A stretch of 64,000 nt of DNA from Pseudomonas sp. Seg1 (GCF_018326005.1 NZ_AP021903.1:5818501-5882500); one strand, 5' to 3'; positions 41,919 through 61,115 are shown, numbered from the stretch's first letter. Notes: a model not told the origin generated them from the sequence alone. Numbers and translations: made by a program.

Positions 41919-42554
41919 TTAACCGCGAGCCTTGGCTGCTGGACGTACAACCAGGTTGCCGCCAGTAGCGCCAGGAACAGCACCCTTGACCAACAACAGA
42001 TTGCGTTCAGCGTCCACGCGCACTACTTCCAGGGACTGCACGGTCACGCGCTCAGCGCCCATATGACCGGACATTTTTTTGCCCTTGAATACACGACCAG
42101 GAGTCTGGCACTGGCCGATAGAGCCTGGGACGCGGTGGGATACGGAGTTACCGTGGGTGTTATCTTGCCCGCGGAAATTCCAACGCTTGATCGTACCCTG
42201 GAAGCCTTTACCCTTGGACTGACCGGTTACATCAACCAGTTGACCAGCGGCGAAGATTTCAGCGTTGATCAGATCGCCAGCCTGGTACTCGCCTTCTTCA
42301 AGACGGAATTCCATGGTGGTGCGACCAGCGGCAACGTTCGCTTTAGCGAAGTGGCCAGCTTGAGCTGCTGTTACACGCGAAGCACGACGCTCGCCGACAG
42401 TGACTTGCACTGCACGATAGCCATCGGTCTCTTCAGTTTTGAACTGGGTGACGCGATTCGGCTCGATCTCAATGACCGTGACCGGAATGGAGACACCTTC
42501 TTCGGTGAAAATACGGGTCATACCGCATTTACGACCGACTACACCAATAGTCAT
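41919..42554 (-). CDS. rplC: Ribosomal protein L3
   Basis: 211 aa from the ATG at 42554 ([20 protein letters not shown]); a frame open to 42587 is not conserved. C-terminal [18 protein letters not shown]. The glutamine methylated by PrmB in the family lies in the [15 protein letters not shown] region. Reaches the peptidyl-transferase centre. Confidence 0.97.
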   Translation of the reverse strand: MTIGVVGRKCGMTRIFTEEGVSIPVTVIEIEPNRVTQFKTEETDGYRAVQVTVGERRASRVTAAQAGHFAKANVAAGRTTMEFRLEEGEYQAGDLINAEIFAAGQLVDVTGQSKGKGFQGTIKRWNFRGQDNTHGNSVSHRVPGSIGQCQTPGRVFKGKKMSGHMGAERVTVQSLEVVRVDAERNLLLVKGAVPGATGGNLVVRPAAKARG

Positions 42555-42634
42555 GTTGTAAACCTCATGAGTGTACGGGGCTTTCACCCGCTATGGCCGC
42601 CCATTTCAGAGCGTTACACGACTAAGACCGAGTC

Positions 42635-42946
42635 TTAGCCGAGGCTGATCTGCACTTCCACACCGGCCGCAAGATCAAGCTTCATAAGAGCATCAACGGT
42701 TTTATCCGTTGGCTGGACGATGTCCAGAACGCGCTTATGAGTGCGGATTTCGTACTGGTCACGCGCGTCTTTGTTGACGTGCGGGGAAACCAGAACGGTG
42801 AACCGCTCTTTACGGGTAGGCAGTGGAATTGGACCACGCACTTGAGCACCAGTACGTTTCGCGGTTTCCACGATTTCCTGGGTTGATTGGTCGATCAGGC
42901 GATGGTCAAAAGCCTTCAACCTGATACGGATTTGCTGATTTTGCAT
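42635..42946 (-). CDS. rpsJ: Ribosomal protein S10
   Basis: 103 aa, complete uS10 ([20 protein letters not shown]). Also NusE, which joins NusB, NusG and Rho in antitermination and transcription-translation coupling. First gene of the S10 cluster, with a consensus promoter 60-90 bp upstream. Confidence 0.98.
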
Positions 42947-42976
42947 TGGATTTCAGACTCCGGCTGCTATTCCCAC

Positions 42977-43037
42977 CGGGCGCAATACGCCCGTTAAAAG
43001 GAGGCGCAATTCTATAGACGCCCCAGATAGGTGTCAA
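42977..43037 (-). promoter_or_regulatory. S10 promoter and leader hairpin
   Basis: Near-perfect sigma70 promoter on the minus strand: TTGACA (43032-43037), exactly 17 nt, TAGAAT (43009-43014), followed by a GC-rich start region. The short leader holds one hairpin, ACGGGCG…CGCCCGG (42977-42995). The E. coli-type 170-nt leader is absent. Confidence 0.88.
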
Positions 43038-43043
43038 CCCAAT

Positions 43044-43073
43044 AAAAAAGCCCCCGCTGAGCGGGGGCTTTTT
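43044..43073 (-). terminator. Terminator of the str operon after tufA
   Basis: AAAAAAGCCCCCGCT and AGCGGGGGCTTTTT, strong stem with T-run in the minus direction, 7 nt before the -35 box of the S10 promoter. Confidence 0.94.
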
Positions 43074-43103
43074 CAATCCATCAAGCTAACTCTATAAAAG
43101 AGA

Positions 43104-44297
43104 TTACTCGATGATTTTGGCTACGACGCCAGCGCCGACGGTACGACCGCCTTCACGGATAGCGAAACGCAGACCGTCTTCCATCGCGATGGTTTTGATC
43201 AGGGTAACAGTCATCTGAATGTTGTCACCTGGCATTACCATTTCAACGCCTTCTGGCAGCTCGCAGTTACCAGTCACGTCAGTAGTACGGAAGTAGAACT
43301 GTGGACGGTAGCCTTTGAAGAACGGAGTGTGACGACCGCCTTCTTCCTTGCTCAGAACATAAACTTCTGCAGTGAACTTGGTGTGCGGCTTAACCGAACC
43401 CGGCTTAACCAGAACCTGACCACGCTCAACGTCGTCACGCTTGGTACCACGCAGCAGAACGCCGCAGTTCTCGCCAGCACGACCTTCGTCGAGCAGTTTG
43501 CGGAACATTTCAACGCCGGTGCAAGTGGTAACAGTAGTGTCACGCAGACCAACGATTTCCAGCGGATCCTGAACGCGAACGATACCGCGCTCGATACGAC
43601 CAGTCACAACAGTACCGCGACCCGAGATCGAGAATACGTCTTCGATTGGCATCAGGAATGGCTTGTCGATCATACGAACTGGTTCTGGGATGTAGGTATC
43701 CAGAGTTTCAACCAGCTTACGAACGGCAGTGGTGCCCATTTCGTTGTCGTCTTTACCTTCCAGAGCCATACGAGCCGAACCGATGATGATCGGAGTGTCG
43801 TCGCCTGGGAAGTCATAGGTGGACAGCAGGTCGCGAACTTCCATCTCAACCAGTTCCAGCAGCTCAGCGTCGTCTACCAGGTCAGCCTTGTTCAGGAAAA
43901 CCACGATGTACGGAACGCCTACCTGACGGGACAGCAGGATGTGCTCACGGGTTTGCGGCATCGGACCATCAGCGGCCGAGCAAACCAGGATCGCGCCGTC
44001 CATCTGGGCAGCACCGGTGATCATGTTCTTCACGTAGTCAGCGTGACCTGGGCAGTCAACGTGAGCGTAGTGACGAATAGTCGAGTTGTACTCAACGTGA
44101 GCGGTGTTGATGGTGATACCGCGAGCTTTTTCTTCTGGAGCGCTGTCGATCTTGTCGAATTCAACTACGGCCGAACCGAAAACTTCGGAGCAGACGCGAG
44201 TCAGAGCAGCGGTCAGAGTGGTTTTACCGTGGTCAACGTGACCGATAGTGCCAACGTTGACGTGCGGTAGGGAACGATCAAATTTTTCTTTAGCCAC
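43104..44297 (-). CDS. tufA: Elongation factor Tu (copy 1)
   Basis: 397 aa GTPase that brings aminoacyl-tRNA to the ribosome. P-loop GHVDHGKT (residues 19-26), DCPGH (81-85) and NKAD (136-139) are visible; the switch I region is complete. The product is identical to that of the second tuf gene in this window (59661-60854), and the DNA differs at only about a dozen synonymous positions. Last gene of the str operon, 31 nt after fusA. Confidence 0.98.
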   Translation of the reverse strand: MAKEKFDRSLPHVNVGTIGHVDHGKTTLTAALTRVCSEVFGSAVVEFDKIDSAPEEKARGITINTAHVEYNSTIRHYAHVDCPGHADYVKNMITGAAQMDGAILVCSAADGPMPQTREHILLSRQVGVPYIVVFLNKADLVDDAELLELVEMEVRDLLSTYDFPGDDTPIIIGSARMALEGKDDNEMGTTAVRKLVETLDTYIPEPVRMIDKPFLMPIEDVFSISGRGTVVTGRIERGIVRVQDPLEIVGLRDTTVTTCTGVEMFRKLLDEGRAGENCGVLLRGTKRDDVERGQVLVKPGSVKPHTKFTAEVYVLSKEEGGRHTPFFKGYRPQFYFRTTDVTGNCELPEGVEMVMPGDNIQMTVTLIKTIAMEDGLRFAIREGGRTVGAGVVAKIIE

Positions 44298-44328
44298 GAC
44301 AATTAACTCCTAGCCTAAAGGGGCTGAA

Positions 44329-46434
44329 TCAGCCTTGTTTTTTGGTTACGGATTCGACGATGTGCGACGGAGCCGTATCGTATTTTTTGAATTCCATAGA
44401 GTAGCTTGCGCGACCCTGAGACATGGAACGAACGTCGGTCGCATAACCGAACATTTCACCCAGTGGAACTTCGGCACGGATAACCTTGCCGGACACTGTG
44501 TCTTCCATACCCTGGATCATGCCGCGACGACGGTTAAGGTCGCCCATTACATCACCCATATAGTCTTCAGGCGTAACAACCTCTACTGCCATGATCGGCT
44601 CGAGCAACTCACCACCACCCTTCTGGGCCAGTTGCTTGGTCGCCATGGAAGCAGCCACCTTAAACGCCATCTCGTTGGAGTCGACGTCGTGGTAAGAACC
44701 ATCGAACACGGTAGCCTTCAGGCCGATCAGCGGATAGCCGGCAACAACGCCGTTCTTCATCTGCTCTTCGATACCCTTCTGGATAGCCGGGATGTATTCC
44801 TTAGGAACCACACCACCTACAACTTCGTTCACGAATTGCAGACCTTCCTGACCTTCGTCAGCAGGAGCAAAACGGATCCAGCAGTGACCAAACTGGCCGC
44901 GACCACCGGATTGACGAACGAACTTGCCTTCGATTTCACAGTTCTTCGTGATGCGCTCACGATACGAAACCTGAGGCTTGCCGATGTTGGCTTCGACGTT
45001 GAACTCACGGCGCATCCGGTCAACCAGGATGTCCAGGTGCAGCTCGCCCATGCCGGAGATGATCGTCTGACCAGTCTCTTCATCAGTTTTAACGCGGAAA
45101 GACGGGTCTTCCTGAGCAAGCTTGCCCAGAGCGATACCCATTTTTTCCTGGTCATCCTTGGTCTTAGGCTCTACGGCAACCGAAATAACCGGCTCCGGGA
45201 AGTCCATACGAACGAGGATGATTGGTTTGTCAGCGTTGCAGAGGGTTTCACCAGTGGTGACGTCCTTCATGCCGATCAGGGCCGCGATGTCACCAGCGCG
45301 TACTTCCTTGATCTCTTCACGGGCGTTTGCGTGCATTTGCACCATACGACCCACGCGCTCTTTCTTGCCTTTAACCGAGTTGATCACGCCGTCGCCGGAG
45401 TTCAACACGCCCGAGTAAACGCGGACGAAGGTCAAAGTACCCACGAATGGGTCGGTAGCGATCTTGAACGCCAGAGCCGCGAAAGGCTCGTTGTCGTCTG
45501 CATGACGCTCCATCTCTTCTTCCTCGTTATCAGGGTTAGTACCCTTGATAGCTGGAATGTCAGTTGGTGCAGGCAGGTAGTCGATAACGGCGTCGAGAAC
45601 CAGGGGAACACCCTTGTTCTTGAAGGAAGAACCGCAAACGGCCAGAACGATTTCACCGGCGATAGTACGCTGACGCAGAGCAGCTTTGATCTCTTCGATC
45701 GACAGCTCTTCGCCTTCCAGGTACTTGTTCATCAGCTCTTCGTTGGCTTCAGCAGCAGCTTCAACCATGTTGTTGCGCCACTCTTCAGCCAGCTCTTGGA
45801 GCTCAGCAGGAATGTCCTTGCGAACAGGGACCATACCTTTGTCAGAGTCGTTCCAGTAGACAGCTTGCATGTTGATCAGATCGATCTGACCCTGGAAGTT
45901 GTCTTCGGAACCGATGGCCAACTGAATCGGCACCGGAGTGTGACCCAGACGCTGCTTGATCTGACCGATCACGCGCAGGAAGTTGGCGCCAGCACGGTCC
46001 ATCTTGTTTACATAAACAAGACGTGGAACGCCGTACTTGTTGGCTTGACGCCATACGGTTTCCGACTGAGGCTCAACACCCGAAGTACCGCAGAACACAA
46101 CGACAGCGCCGTCGAGTACACGCAGGGAACGCTCAACTTCAATGGTGAAGTCTACGTGGCCCGGGGTATCGATTACGTTGAAACGGTGCTCGTGCGAGTA
46201 CTGCTTCTCGGAACCTTTCCAGAAGGCGGTGATAGCAGCAGAAGTAATGGTAATACCACGCTCCTGCTCCTGCACCATCCAGTCTGTGGTCGCGGCGCCA
46301 TCATGCACCTCGCCCATTTTGTGACTTTTGCCGGTGTAAAAAAGGACGCGCTCGGTGGTGGTGGTTTTACCAGCATCCACGTGAGCGACGATACCGATGT
46401 TACGGTAGCGGCTAATCGGAGTAGTACGAGCCAT
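44329..46434 (-). CDS. fusA: Elongation factor G
   Basis: 701 aa ribosomal translocase with five domains. G-domain motifs AHVDAGKT (17-24), DTPGHVDF and NKMD are visible; domain IV carries the usual tip loops ([20 protein letters not shown]). Located between rpsG (30 nt) and tufA. Pseudomonads often have a second EF-G gene elsewhere; this is the str-operon copy. Confidence 0.98.
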   Translation of the reverse strand: MARTTPISRYRNIGIVAHVDAGKTTTTERVLFYTGKSHKMGEVHDGAATTDWMVQEQERGITITSAAITAFWKGSEKQYSHEHRFNVIDTPGHVDFTIEVERSLRVLDGAVVVFCGTSGVEPQSETVWRQANKYGVPRLVYVNKMDRAGANFLRVIGQIKQRLGHTPVPIQLAIGSEDNFQGQIDLINMQAVYWNDSDKGMVPVRKDIPAELQELAEEWRNNMVEAAAEANEELMNKYLEGEELSIEEIKAALRQRTIAGEIVLAVCGSSFKNKGVPLVLDAVIDYLPAPTDIPAIKGTNPDNEEEEMERHADDNEPFAALAFKIATDPFVGTLTFVRVYSGVLNSGDGVINSVKGKKERVGRMVQMHANAREEIKEVRAGDIAALIGMKDVTTGETLCNADKPIILVRMDFPEPVISVAVEPKTKDDQEKMGIALGKLAQEDPSFRVKTDEETGQTIISGMGELHLDILVDRMRREFNVEANIGKPQVSYRERITKNCEIEGKFVRQSGGRGQFGHCWIRFAPADEGQEGLQFVNEVVGGVVPKEYIPAIQKGIEEQMKNGVVAGYPLIGLKATVFDGSYHDVDSNEMAFKVAASMATKQLAQKGGGELLEPIMAVEVVTPEDYMGDVMGDLNRRRGMIQGMEDTVSGKVIRAEVPLGEMFGYATDVRSMSQGRASYSMEFKKYDTAPSHIVESVTKKQG

Positions 46435-46464
46435 AAAGCCCTCGCAAAATTAGTGAAGCTAAAA

Positions 46465-46938
46465 TTAGAAGCGGTAGTGCGAGAAAGCTTTGTTGGCTTC
46501 AGCCATACGGTGCACGTCTTCACGCTTCTTAACAGCAGCACCTTTACCTTCAGCAGCATCCAGCAGTTCGCCAGCCAAACGCAGAGCCATAGACTTCTCG
46601 CCACGCTTACGGGCGAAGTCTACCAACCAGCGCATTGCCAGAGCGTTACGACGGGAAGGACGAACCTCGACCGGAACCTGGTAAGTAGCACCACCAACGC
46701 GGCGCGACTTCACTTCGACCAGCGGAGCGATGGCGTCGAGTGCTTTTTCGAAGAGTTCCAGGGGATCGGTGCCAGCCTTACGGGTCGCAACGGTTTCCAG
46801 GGCACCATAAACGATACGCTCGGCAACGGCTTTCTTGCCGCTTTCCATAACGTGGTTCATGAATTTGGCGAGGATCTGGCTTCCGTATTTCGGATCGTCC
46901 AGAATCTCACGCTTTGCTGCTACGCGACGTCTTGGCAT
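46465..46938 (-). CDS. rpsG: Ribosomal protein S7
   Basis: 157 aa, complete uS7 ([21 protein letters not shown]-terminal [11 protein letters not shown]). Nucleates 30S head assembly; in E. coli it represses the str operon at the rpsL-rpsG gap. Here that gap (46939-47045) is 107 bp and could hold the S7 site. Confidence 0.98.
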   Translation of the reverse strand: MPRRRVAAKREILDDPKYGSQILAKFMNHVMESGKKAVAERIVYGALETVATRKAGTDPLELFEKALDAIAPLVEVKSRRVGGATYQVPVEVRPSRRNALAMRWLVDFARKRGEKSMALRLAGELLDAAEGKGAAVKKREDVHRMAEANKAFSHYRF

Positions 46939-47045
46939 GATAAGCCCTCAAGCGGTCTTCAGGTTAGCTCGGGACAGATCCGATGGATGCGTGCCCGACC
47001 TTACTCTTATCGACTCAATAAAATGAAAATCTGCAAAACGGCCGA

Positions 47046-47417
47046 TTACTTCGGACGCTTGGTACCGTACTTCGAACGACCCTGATTACGACCTTTAACG
47101 CCGGAAGTATCCAAGGAGCCGCGAACGGTGTGGTAACGAACACCTGGCAAGTCTTTTACACGACCGCCGCGGATCAGTACCACGCTGTGCTCTTGCAGGT
47201 TGTGACCTTCACCACCGATGTACGAGGAAACCTCGAAACCGTTGGTCAGGCGCACACGGCATACTTTACGCAGTGCCGAGTTAGGTTTTTTCGGCGTAGT
47301 GGTGTACACACGGGTGCACACGCCACGACGTTGCGGGCAGTTCTGCAGCGCAGGTACGTCGGATTTCTCGACGATACGCTTACGCGGCTGACGTACCAGC
47401 TGGTTGATAGTTGCCAT
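47046..47417 (-). CDS. rpsL: Ribosomal protein S12
   Basis: 123 aa, complete uS12. The streptomycin-sensitive sequence is present: lysine at position 43 in [12 protein letters not shown], and the [10 protein letters not shown] loop with the usual lysine in GGRVKDLPG. Controls decoding. First gene of the str operon; a promoter lies about 95-120 bp upstream. Confidence 0.98.
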
Positions 47418-47508
47418 CTACTAGCTCCACTGTTGTCTTGCGACGCTATTGTCTTGCAAGAAAAGCAAAATGGCAGGAACGAATTCCCGCCAAATTTAGG
47501 GGATCAAG

Positions 47509-47537
47509 AGTCTAAAGAGGATCTTGTCCCCAGTCAA
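47509..47537 (-). promoter_or_regulatory. Promoter of the str operon
   Basis: Minus strand TTGACT (47532-47537), 17 nt, TAGACT (47509-47514), between the rpoC-distal hairpin and rpsL. Confidence 0.65.
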
Positions 47538-47542
47538 GGCAA

Positions 47543-47611
47543 GGCCCCGACCTCCCCGCTCGTCGAACCTTGACATTTTGTCTCGATTCGACGAACGGAG
47601 CGATCAGGGCC
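47543..47611 (-). terminator. Long hairpin after rpoC
   Basis: Two 25-nt arms (47543-47567 and 47587-47611) pair with one mismatch and four G-U pairs around a 19-nt loop, 21 nt after rpoC. No U-run follows, so it may be an RNase III site or a Rho-dependent 3' end and not an intrinsic terminator. Confidence 0.6.
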
Positions 47612-47632
47612 TCAGCTCATATATCGCAGAAC

Positions 47633-51832
<4,200 letters not shown>

Positions 51833-51896
51833 GGCCTTTCCTCCTGGCGGAGCAGAGAGCGGGCAATCCTGCCCCGCTCTCGATTCGCGTCACGTG

Positions 51897-55970
<4,074 letters not shown>

Positions 55971-56115
55971 CAGCGTTCCCCAGCTTGGTCACCTGCTTGT
56001 TTGGCCCCTCCCGACGGGAGCAGCCAGAAAATCGTGCAAACCCCATGGTTTGCGCCACCGCATCGGGTGGTTACAGCGCCCTTATCAGCGCCGACCCAGT
56101 CGGCTGCCAATAACG

Positions 56116-56145
56116 GAAAAAGGCCGGTGGCAAGAGCCACCAGCC
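56116..56145 (-). terminator. rplL-rpoB attenuator
   Basis: Minus strand GGCTGGTGGC-TCTT-GCCACCGGCC followed by TTTTT, 47 nt after rplL. This is the place where E. coli has the attenuator that lowers rpoBC expression relative to L7/L12. Confidence 0.88.
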
Positions 56146-56191
56146 ATCAGCCTGTCGCTTGACGCTCGGGCTGGAGGAGCAAAGTCGATAC

Positions 56192-56557
56192 TTATTTCAG
56201 CTCGACTTTAGCGCCTGCTTCTTCCAGCTTCTTCTTGGCGTCTTCAGCCGCTTCTTTCGAAACGCCTTCAGCTACAACCTGAGGAGCGCCGTCTACTTTC
56301 TCTTTGGCTTCTTTCAGGCCCAGACCAGTCAGTTCACGAACTGCCTTGATCACGTTAACCTTCTTCTCGCCAGCTTCCAGCAGAACAACGTTGAACTCGG
56401 TTTGCTCTTCAACAACAGCGGCAGCAGCAGCTGGACCAGCCGAAGCAGCAGCAGCGGTAACACCGAAGGTTTCTTCCATCGCTTTGATCAGCTCAACGAT
56501 TTCCACTACGGATTTCTGGCCGATTGCTTCGATGATTTGTTCGTTAGTCAGAGACAT
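56192..56557 (-). CDS. rplL: Ribosomal protein L7/L12
   Basis: 121 aa, complete bL12: N-terminal dimerisation part ([20 protein letters not shown]), Ala-rich hinge (about 35-50), and C-terminal factor-binding domain ([24 protein letters not shown]). Stalk protein that recruits translation GTPases; present in several copies per ribosome. Confidence 0.98.
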   Translation of the reverse strand: MSLTNEQIIEAIGQKSVVEIVELIKAMEETFGVTAAAASAGPAAAAAVVEEQTEFNVVLLEAGEKKVNVIKAVRELTGLGLKEAKEKVDGAPQVVAEGVSKEAAEDAKKKLEEAGAKVELK

Positions 56558-56631
56558 GACTCAATTCCTGAATTGGGGGACGGCCTACGCGACCATCGAA
56601 ATAAACAAAAAACGCGAGAAGTTGACGAGCC

Positions 56632-57132
56632 TTAGGCTGCGGCAGCTTCTTTCTGGTCGCGAATTGCCGCCAGAGTACGAGCCAATTTGCTGGTAGCGCC
56701 TTGAATCACGCTCATCAGCTGAGAAATTGCTTCGTCACGGGTCGGCAGAGTTGCCAGTACGTCGATCTGATTAGCTGCGAGGAACTTGCCCTCGAACGCA
56801 GCTGCCTTGATCTCGAACTTGTCCTGACCCTTGGCAAACTCTTTGAAGATACGGGCAGCAGCGCCCGGATGTTCGTTCGAGAATGCAATCAGGGTCGGGC
56901 CGGTGAACACGTCGTTGAGGACACTGTATTGAGTGTCAGCAACAGCGCGTTTGAGCAGGGTGTTACGTACAACACGTACGTAAACGCCAGCTTCACGAGC
57001 CTCTTTACGGAGTCCGGTCATTGCGCCTACTGTTACGCCACGTGCATCAACCACGACAGCGGACAGAGCGACTTTGGCAGCCTCGTTGACTTCAGCGACG
57101 ATGGCCTTCTTGTCTTCGAGATTAATTGCCAC
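56632..57132 (-). CDS. rplJ: Ribosomal protein L10
   Basis: 166 aa, complete uL10 ([20 protein letters not shown]), the base of the L7/L12 stalk. In E. coli L10 with L12 represses this operon through the rplJ leader; the 198-bp region 57133-57330 upstream is well placed for such a leader and includes an 8-bp hairpin at 57301-57322. Confidence 0.98.
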   Translation of the reverse strand: MAINLEDKKAIVAEVNEAAKVALSAVVVDARGVTVGAMTGLRKEAREAGVYVRVVRNTLLKRAVADTQYSVLNDVFTGPTLIAFSNEHPGAAARIFKEFAKGQDKFEIKAAAFEGKFLAANQIDVLATLPTRDEAISQLMSVIQGATSKLARTLAAIRDQKEAAAA

Positions 57133-57330
57133 GGGTTTAACTCCTGCTTGTTACCGTTTCATTCGATCGGAACCGAATGTCGTTTTGGTGTCTGATTCGG
57201 TAAGGAACCGGGAGCACCATCTGCGTAGGCTTATGGTTTAAGGCTTGCGCCGCCTACGGTCTTGGATAGCCCCCGCCAGGCAGGGACCCCAATTTTTCGA
57301 TTGGCGCGAACAATCGCGCCAACCTTTGTC

Positions 57331-58026
57331 TTACGCGTCCAGCGAGCTCTGATCGATAACCAGACCTGGGCCCATAGTGGTGCTCAGGGTAACGCGCTTG
57401 ACGTAGATACCTTTCGAAGAAGCAGGCTTGATACGCTTCAGATCAGCGATCAGCGCTTCAACGTTTTCCTTCAGCTTGACGGCATCGAAACCAATCTTGC
57501 CAACGGAGGTGTGAATGATGCCGTTTTTGTCGGTGCGATAACGAACCTGACCAGCCTTGGCGTTTTTAACCGCGGTAGCTACGTCTGGAGTTACGGTGCC
57601 GACCTTCGGGTTAGGCATCAGGCCGCGTGGACCGAGGATCTGACCCAACTGACCTACAACGCGCATGGCATCCGGGGATGCAATCACTACGTCATAGTTC
57701 AGGTCGCCGCCTTTCATTTCGGCAGCCAGGTCGTCCATGCCTACACGGTCAGCGCCGGCAGCCAGAGCGGCCTCAGCAGCTGGACCCTGGGTGAACACAG
57801 CAACGCGAACGGTCTTGCCAGTGCCGTGTGGCAGCACAGTAGCGCTACGAACAACCTGGTCAGATTTACGCGGGTCAACACCCAGGTTTACAGCTACGTC
57901 AAACGACTCGCTGAACTTGACAGTCGACAGCTCAGCCAGCAGAGCAGCGGCGTCTACAATGTTGTAGGCCTTGCCTGCTTCGATTTTGCCGGCGATAGCC
58001 TTTTGACGCTTGGTCAGCTTAGCCAT
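57331..58026 (-). CDS. rplA: Ribosomal protein L1
   Basis: 231 aa, complete uL1 ([19 protein letters not shown]). It forms the mobile stalk at the tRNA exit and in E. coli represses rplKA. Its ATG shares one base with the rplK stop (TAATG), indicating coupled translation. Confidence 0.98.
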   Translation of the reverse strand: MAKLTKRQKAIAGKIEAGKAYNIVDAAALLAELSTVKFSESFDVAVNLGVDPRKSDQVVRSATVLPHGTGKTVRVAVFTQGPAAEAALAAGADRVGMDDLAAEMKGGDLNYDVVIASPDAMRVVGQLGQILGPRGLMPNPKVGTVTPDVATAVKNAKAGQVRYRTDKNGIIHTSVGKIGFDAVKLKENVEALIADLKRIKPASSKGIYVKRVTLSTTMGPGLVIDQSSLDA

Positions 58027-58457
58027 TACACACCCTCCACGTTAAGGCCCATGCTACGAGCAGAACCGGCGATAGTACGCACGGCCGCATCCATATCAGC
58101 TGCAGTCAGATCCGCGTTTTTGGTTTTCGCGATTTCTTCCAGCTGAGCACGGGTAACAGTGCCAACCTTAACGGTGTTCGGACGAGCGGAACCGCTGGTC
58201 AGACCGGCCGCCTTCTTCAGCAGAACCGAAGCAGGGGTGGATTTGGTTTCGAAAGTGAAGCTACGGTCGCTGTAGACAGTGATGATCACTGGAGTCGGCA
58301 GACCTGCTTCAAGACCCTGAGTACGGGCGTTGAAAGCCTTGCAGAATTCCATGATGTTCACGCCGTGCTGACCCAGAGCAGGACCAACAGGTGGACTTGG
58401 GTTAGCCTGAGCAGCCTTCACTTGCAGCTTGATGTAAGCGGTAATCTTCTTGGCCAT
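58026..58457 (-). CDS. rplK: Ribosomal protein L11
   Basis: 143 aa from the ATG at 58457 ([20 protein letters not shown]). N-terminal thiostrepton-proline region and C-terminal rRNA-binding domain are intact; needed for RelA activation. Follows nusG after a terminator-like hairpin. Confidence 0.98.
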   Translation of the reverse strand: MAKKITAYIKLQVKAAQANPSPPVGPALGQHGVNIMEFCKAFNARTQGLEAGLPTPVIITVYSDRSFTFETKSTPASVLLKKAAGLTSGSARPNTVKVGTVTRAQLEEIAKTKNADLTAADMDAAVRTIAGSARSMGLNVEGV

Positions 58458-58530
58458 GAGGCACTCCAATTACGGGTTCGAACGCCTCGAAAGGCTCCCC
58501 GGTTACTTGCGCGTTTATCCCAGTGACGAC

Positions 58531-58559
58531 AAAACCCCACAGCCTAGGGCTGCGGGGTT
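58531..58559 (-). terminator. Hairpin between nusG and rplK
   Basis: AACCCCGCAGCC-CTA-GGCTGTGGGGTT on the minus strand followed by TTGTCG; stem of 11-12 bp with one wobble and a short T stretch. Probably a partial terminator between secE-nusG and rplKA. Confidence 0.75.
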
Positions 58560-58574
58560 GGGATGCTTGTCCAG

Positions 58575-59108
58575 TTAGACCTTTTCGACCTGACTGAACT
58601 CCAGCTCTACCGGAGTAGAGCGACCGAAAATAAGCACTGCCACTTGGATCCGGCTCTTTTCGTAGTTAACTTCTTCAACAACGCCATTGAAATCAGCGAA
58701 TGGACCGTCGTTGACTCGCACCGTTTCACCTGGCTCGAAGAGAGTCTTCGGCTTCGGCTTGTCGCTACCATCAGCAACACGACGCAGAATTGCTTCCGCC
58801 TCTTTATCGGTGATCGGCGCAGGCTTATCAGCAGTACCGCCGATAAAACCCATCACCCGAGGAGTGTCCTTGACCAAGTGCCAAGTACCCTCGTTCATAT
58901 CCATCTGCACCAGCACATAGCCTGGGAAGAACTTGCGTTCGCTCTTGCGCTTCTGGCCATTACGCATTTCAACCACTTCTTCAGTGGGAACCAGAATCTC
59001 GCCGAAGCCATCTTCCATGCCAGCCAGCTTTACGCGCTCGACCAGCGAGCGCATCACATGCTTCTCGTAACCCGAGTAAGCATGCACAACATACCAACGC
59101 TTAGCCAC
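58575..59108 (-). CDS. nusG: Transcription elongation factor NusG
   Basis: 177 aa. N-terminal NGN domain ([20 protein letters not shown]) that binds RNA polymerase, and a C-terminal KOW domain ([20 protein letters not shown]) that contacts Rho or S10. Suppresses pausing and couples transcription to translation or to Rho. Nine nt after secE. Confidence 0.98.
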   Translation of the reverse strand: MAKRWYVVHAYSGYEKHVMRSLVERVKLAGMEDGFGEILVPTEEVVEMRNGQKRKSERKFFPGYVLVQMDMNEGTWHLVKDTPRVMGFIGGTADKPAPITDKEAEAILRRVADGSDKPKPKTLFEPGETVRVNDGPFADFNGVVEEVNYEKSRIQVAVLIFGRSTPVELEFSQVEKV

Positions 59109-59117
59109 GGGACACCC

Positions 59118-59486
59118 TTAGCCGACAATCAAGGAAACAAGCCAACCGAGGAGGGAATCAAGCCCCCACAACAGCAACGCCATAACCAGAACAACAGCCA
59201 CCACAATCAGGGTGGTCTGCGTGGTTTCTTGGCGAGTTGGCCACACGACTTTACGAATCTCGGTGCGAGCTTCCTTAACCAGTACAAAGAAAGACTTGCC
59301 CTTCGCAGTCTGCAGGCCTACAAAGGCAGCTACAGCAGCAATGACAAGCAAAGCGAGTACACGGTACAGGATCGGCGAAGCAGAGTAATACTGATTGCCA
59401 ACAACGCCTACAACCACCAAAGCGACTACTACAAGCCACTTGAGCAGATCGAAGCGAGAGCCTTGTGCTTCAGCCTTAGGAGTCAT
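59118..59486 (-). CDS. secE: Protein translocase subunit SecE
   Basis: 122 aa with three membrane segments (about 15-33, 42-60, 92-115), the three-helix form of gammaproteobacteria. The conserved cytosolic segment EARTEIRKVVWPTRQETTQT precedes the last helix. Clamps the SecY halves. Directly downstream of tRNA-Trp. Confidence 0.96.
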   Translation of the reverse strand: MTPKAEAQGSRFDLLKWLVVVALVVVGVVGNQYYSASPILYRVLALLVIAAVAAFVGLQTAKGKSFFVLVKEARTEIRKVVWPTRQETTQTTLIVVAVVLVMALLLWGLDSLLGWLVSLIVG

Positions 59487-59531
59487 CTATGAAGATCCTG
59501 TGAAAAGAAAGCCAGACACACTGAGTGAATC

Positions 59532-59607
59532 TGGCAGGTCAGGAGGGAATCGAACCCCCAACCTACGGTTTTGGAGACCGTCGCTCTGCCAATTGAGCTA
59601 CTGACCT
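59532..59607 (-). tRNA. trpT: tRNA-Trp (CCA anticodon)
   Basis: 76 nt including the encoded 3' CCA. Cloverleaf from AGGTCAGTAGCTCAATTGG, anticodon loop CTCCAAA (anticodon CCA), and T-loop GGTTCGATTCC. It lies between tufB and secE, the order known from E. coli and Pseudomonas. Confidence 0.97.
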
Positions 59608-59609
59608 AA

Positions 59610-59642
59610 AACAAAATCAGGCCGACCATTATGCCGGCCCGA
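59610..59642 (-). terminator. Weak hairpin after tufB
   Basis: GGCCG/CGGCC stem around a 10-nt loop followed by TGATTTTGTTTT on the minus strand, between tufB and tRNA-Trp. A weak terminator that could leave partial read-through to secE-nusG. Confidence 0.5.
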
Positions 59643-59660
59643 AAAATACATTACAACCGC

Positions 59661-60854
59661 TTATTCGATGATTTTGGCTACGACGCCAGCGCCGACGGTA
59701 CGACCGCCTTCACGGATAGCGAAACGCAGACCGTCTTCCATCGCGATGGTTTTGATCAAGGTAACAGTCATCTGAATGTTGTCACCTGGCATTACCATTT
59801 CAACGCCTTCTGGCAGCTCGCAGTTACCAGTCACGTCAGTAGTACGGAAGTAGAACTGTGGACGGTAGCCTTTGAAGAACGGAGTGTGACGACCGCCTTC
59901 TTCCTTGCTCAGAACATAAACTTCTGCAGTGAACTTGGTGTGCGGCTTAACCGAACCCGGCTTAACCAGAACCTGACCACGCTCAACGTCGTCACGCTTG
60001 GTACCACGCAGCAGAACGCCGCAGTTCTCGCCAGCACGACCTTCGTCGAGCAGTTTGCGGAACATTTCAACGCCGGTGCAAGTGGTAACAGTAGTGTCAC
60101 GCAGACCAACGATTTCCAGCGGATCCTGAACGCGAACGATACCGCGCTCGATACGACCAGTCACAACAGTACCGCGACCCGAGATCGAGAATACGTCTTC
60201 GATTGGCATCAGGAATGGCTTGTCGATCATACGAACTGGTTCTGGGATGTAGGTATCCAGAGTTTCAACCAGTTTACGAACGGCAGTGGTGCCCATTTCG
60301 TTGTCGTCTTTGCCTTCCAGAGCCATACGAGCCGAACCGATGATGATCGGAGTGTCGTCACCCGGGAAGTCATAGGTGGACAGCAGGTCGCGAACTTCCA
60401 TCTCAACCAGTTCCAGCAGCTCAGCGTCGTCTACCAGGTCAGCCTTGTTCAGGAAAACCACGATGTACGGAACGCCTACCTGACGGGACAGCAGGATGTG
60501 CTCACGGGTTTGAGGCATCGGACCATCAGCGGCCGAGCAAACCAGGATCGCGCCGTCCATCTGGGCAGCACCAGTGATCATGTTCTTCACGTAGTCAGCG
60601 TGACCTGGGCAGTCAACGTGAGCGTAGTGACGAATAGTCGAGTTGTACTCAACGTGAGCGGTGTTGATGGTGATACCGCGAGCTTTTTCTTCTGGAGCGC
60701 TGTCGATCTTGTCGAATTCAACTACGGCCGAACCGAACACTTCGGAGCAGACGCGAGTCAGAGCAGCGGTCAGAGTGGTTTTACCGTGGTCAACGTGACC
60801 AATGGTCCCAACGTTGACGTGGGGCAGGGAACGATCAAATTTTTCCTTAGCCAT
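59661..60854 (-). CDS. tufB: Elongation factor Tu (copy 2)
   Basis: 397 aa from the ATG at 60854 ([16 protein letters not shown]); five further upstream codons are open but not conserved. The product is identical to tufA in this window; the two genes are nearly identical in DNA, with differences most frequent toward the 5' end. Member of the tRNA-tufB transcription unit. Confidence 0.98.
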   Translation of the reverse strand: MAKEKFDRSLPHVNVGTIGHVDHGKTTLTAALTRVCSEVFGSAVVEFDKIDSAPEEKARGITINTAHVEYNSTIRHYAHVDCPGHADYVKNMITGAAQMDGAILVCSAADGPMPQTREHILLSRQVGVPYIVVFLNKADLVDDAELLELVEMEVRDLLSTYDFPGDDTPIIIGSARMALEGKDDNEMGTTAVRKLVETLDTYIPEPVRMIDKPFLMPIEDVFSISGRGTVVTGRIERGIVRVQDPLEIVGLRDTTVTTCTGVEMFRKLLDEGRAGENCGVLLRGTKRDDVERGQVLVKPGSVKPHTKFTAEVYVLSKEEGGRHTPFFKGYRPQFYFRTTDVTGNCELPEGVEMVMPGDNIQMTVTLIKTIAMEDGLRFAIREGGRTVGAGVVAKIIE

Positions 60855-60904
60855 CGATATCACCCTCAAACAGAAGAATTAGACAAACAATATCAACCAT
60901 TAAA

Positions 60905-60935
60905 ACAAAGGCAGATATTTTCATATCTGCCTTGT
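60905..60935 (-). terminator. Hairpin between tRNA-Thr and tufB
   Basis: AAGGCAGATAT-GAAA-ATATCTGCCTT on the minus strand (perfect 11-bp stem, GNRA loop) followed by TGTTTTAAT. It may act as a partial terminator or a processing site separating the tRNAs from the tufB mRNA. Confidence 0.55.
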
Positions 60936-60939
60936 TATA

Positions 60940-61015
60940 TGGAGCTCTTGAGCGGATTTGAACCGCTGACCTCACCCTTACCAAGGGTGTGCTCTACCAA
61001 CTGAGCTACAAGAGC
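60940..61015 (-). tRNA. thrT: tRNA-Thr (GGT anticodon)
   Basis: 76 nt with encoded CCA. Acceptor GCTCTTG pairs with CAAGAGC; anticodon stem-loop CCCTTGGTAAGGG with anticodon GGT. Part of the Tyr-Gly-Thr cluster upstream of tufB. Confidence 0.96.
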
Positions 61016-61041
61016 AAAACACTTTGCACAACCTGCAAACT

Positions 61042-61115
<74 letters not shown>

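Noticed and set aside
44335..47085. A 916-codon frame on the plus strand opposite fusA, rpsG and rpsL
   Set aside because: Antisense frame created by strong codon bias in ribosomal genes; it spans several real genes and their gaps.
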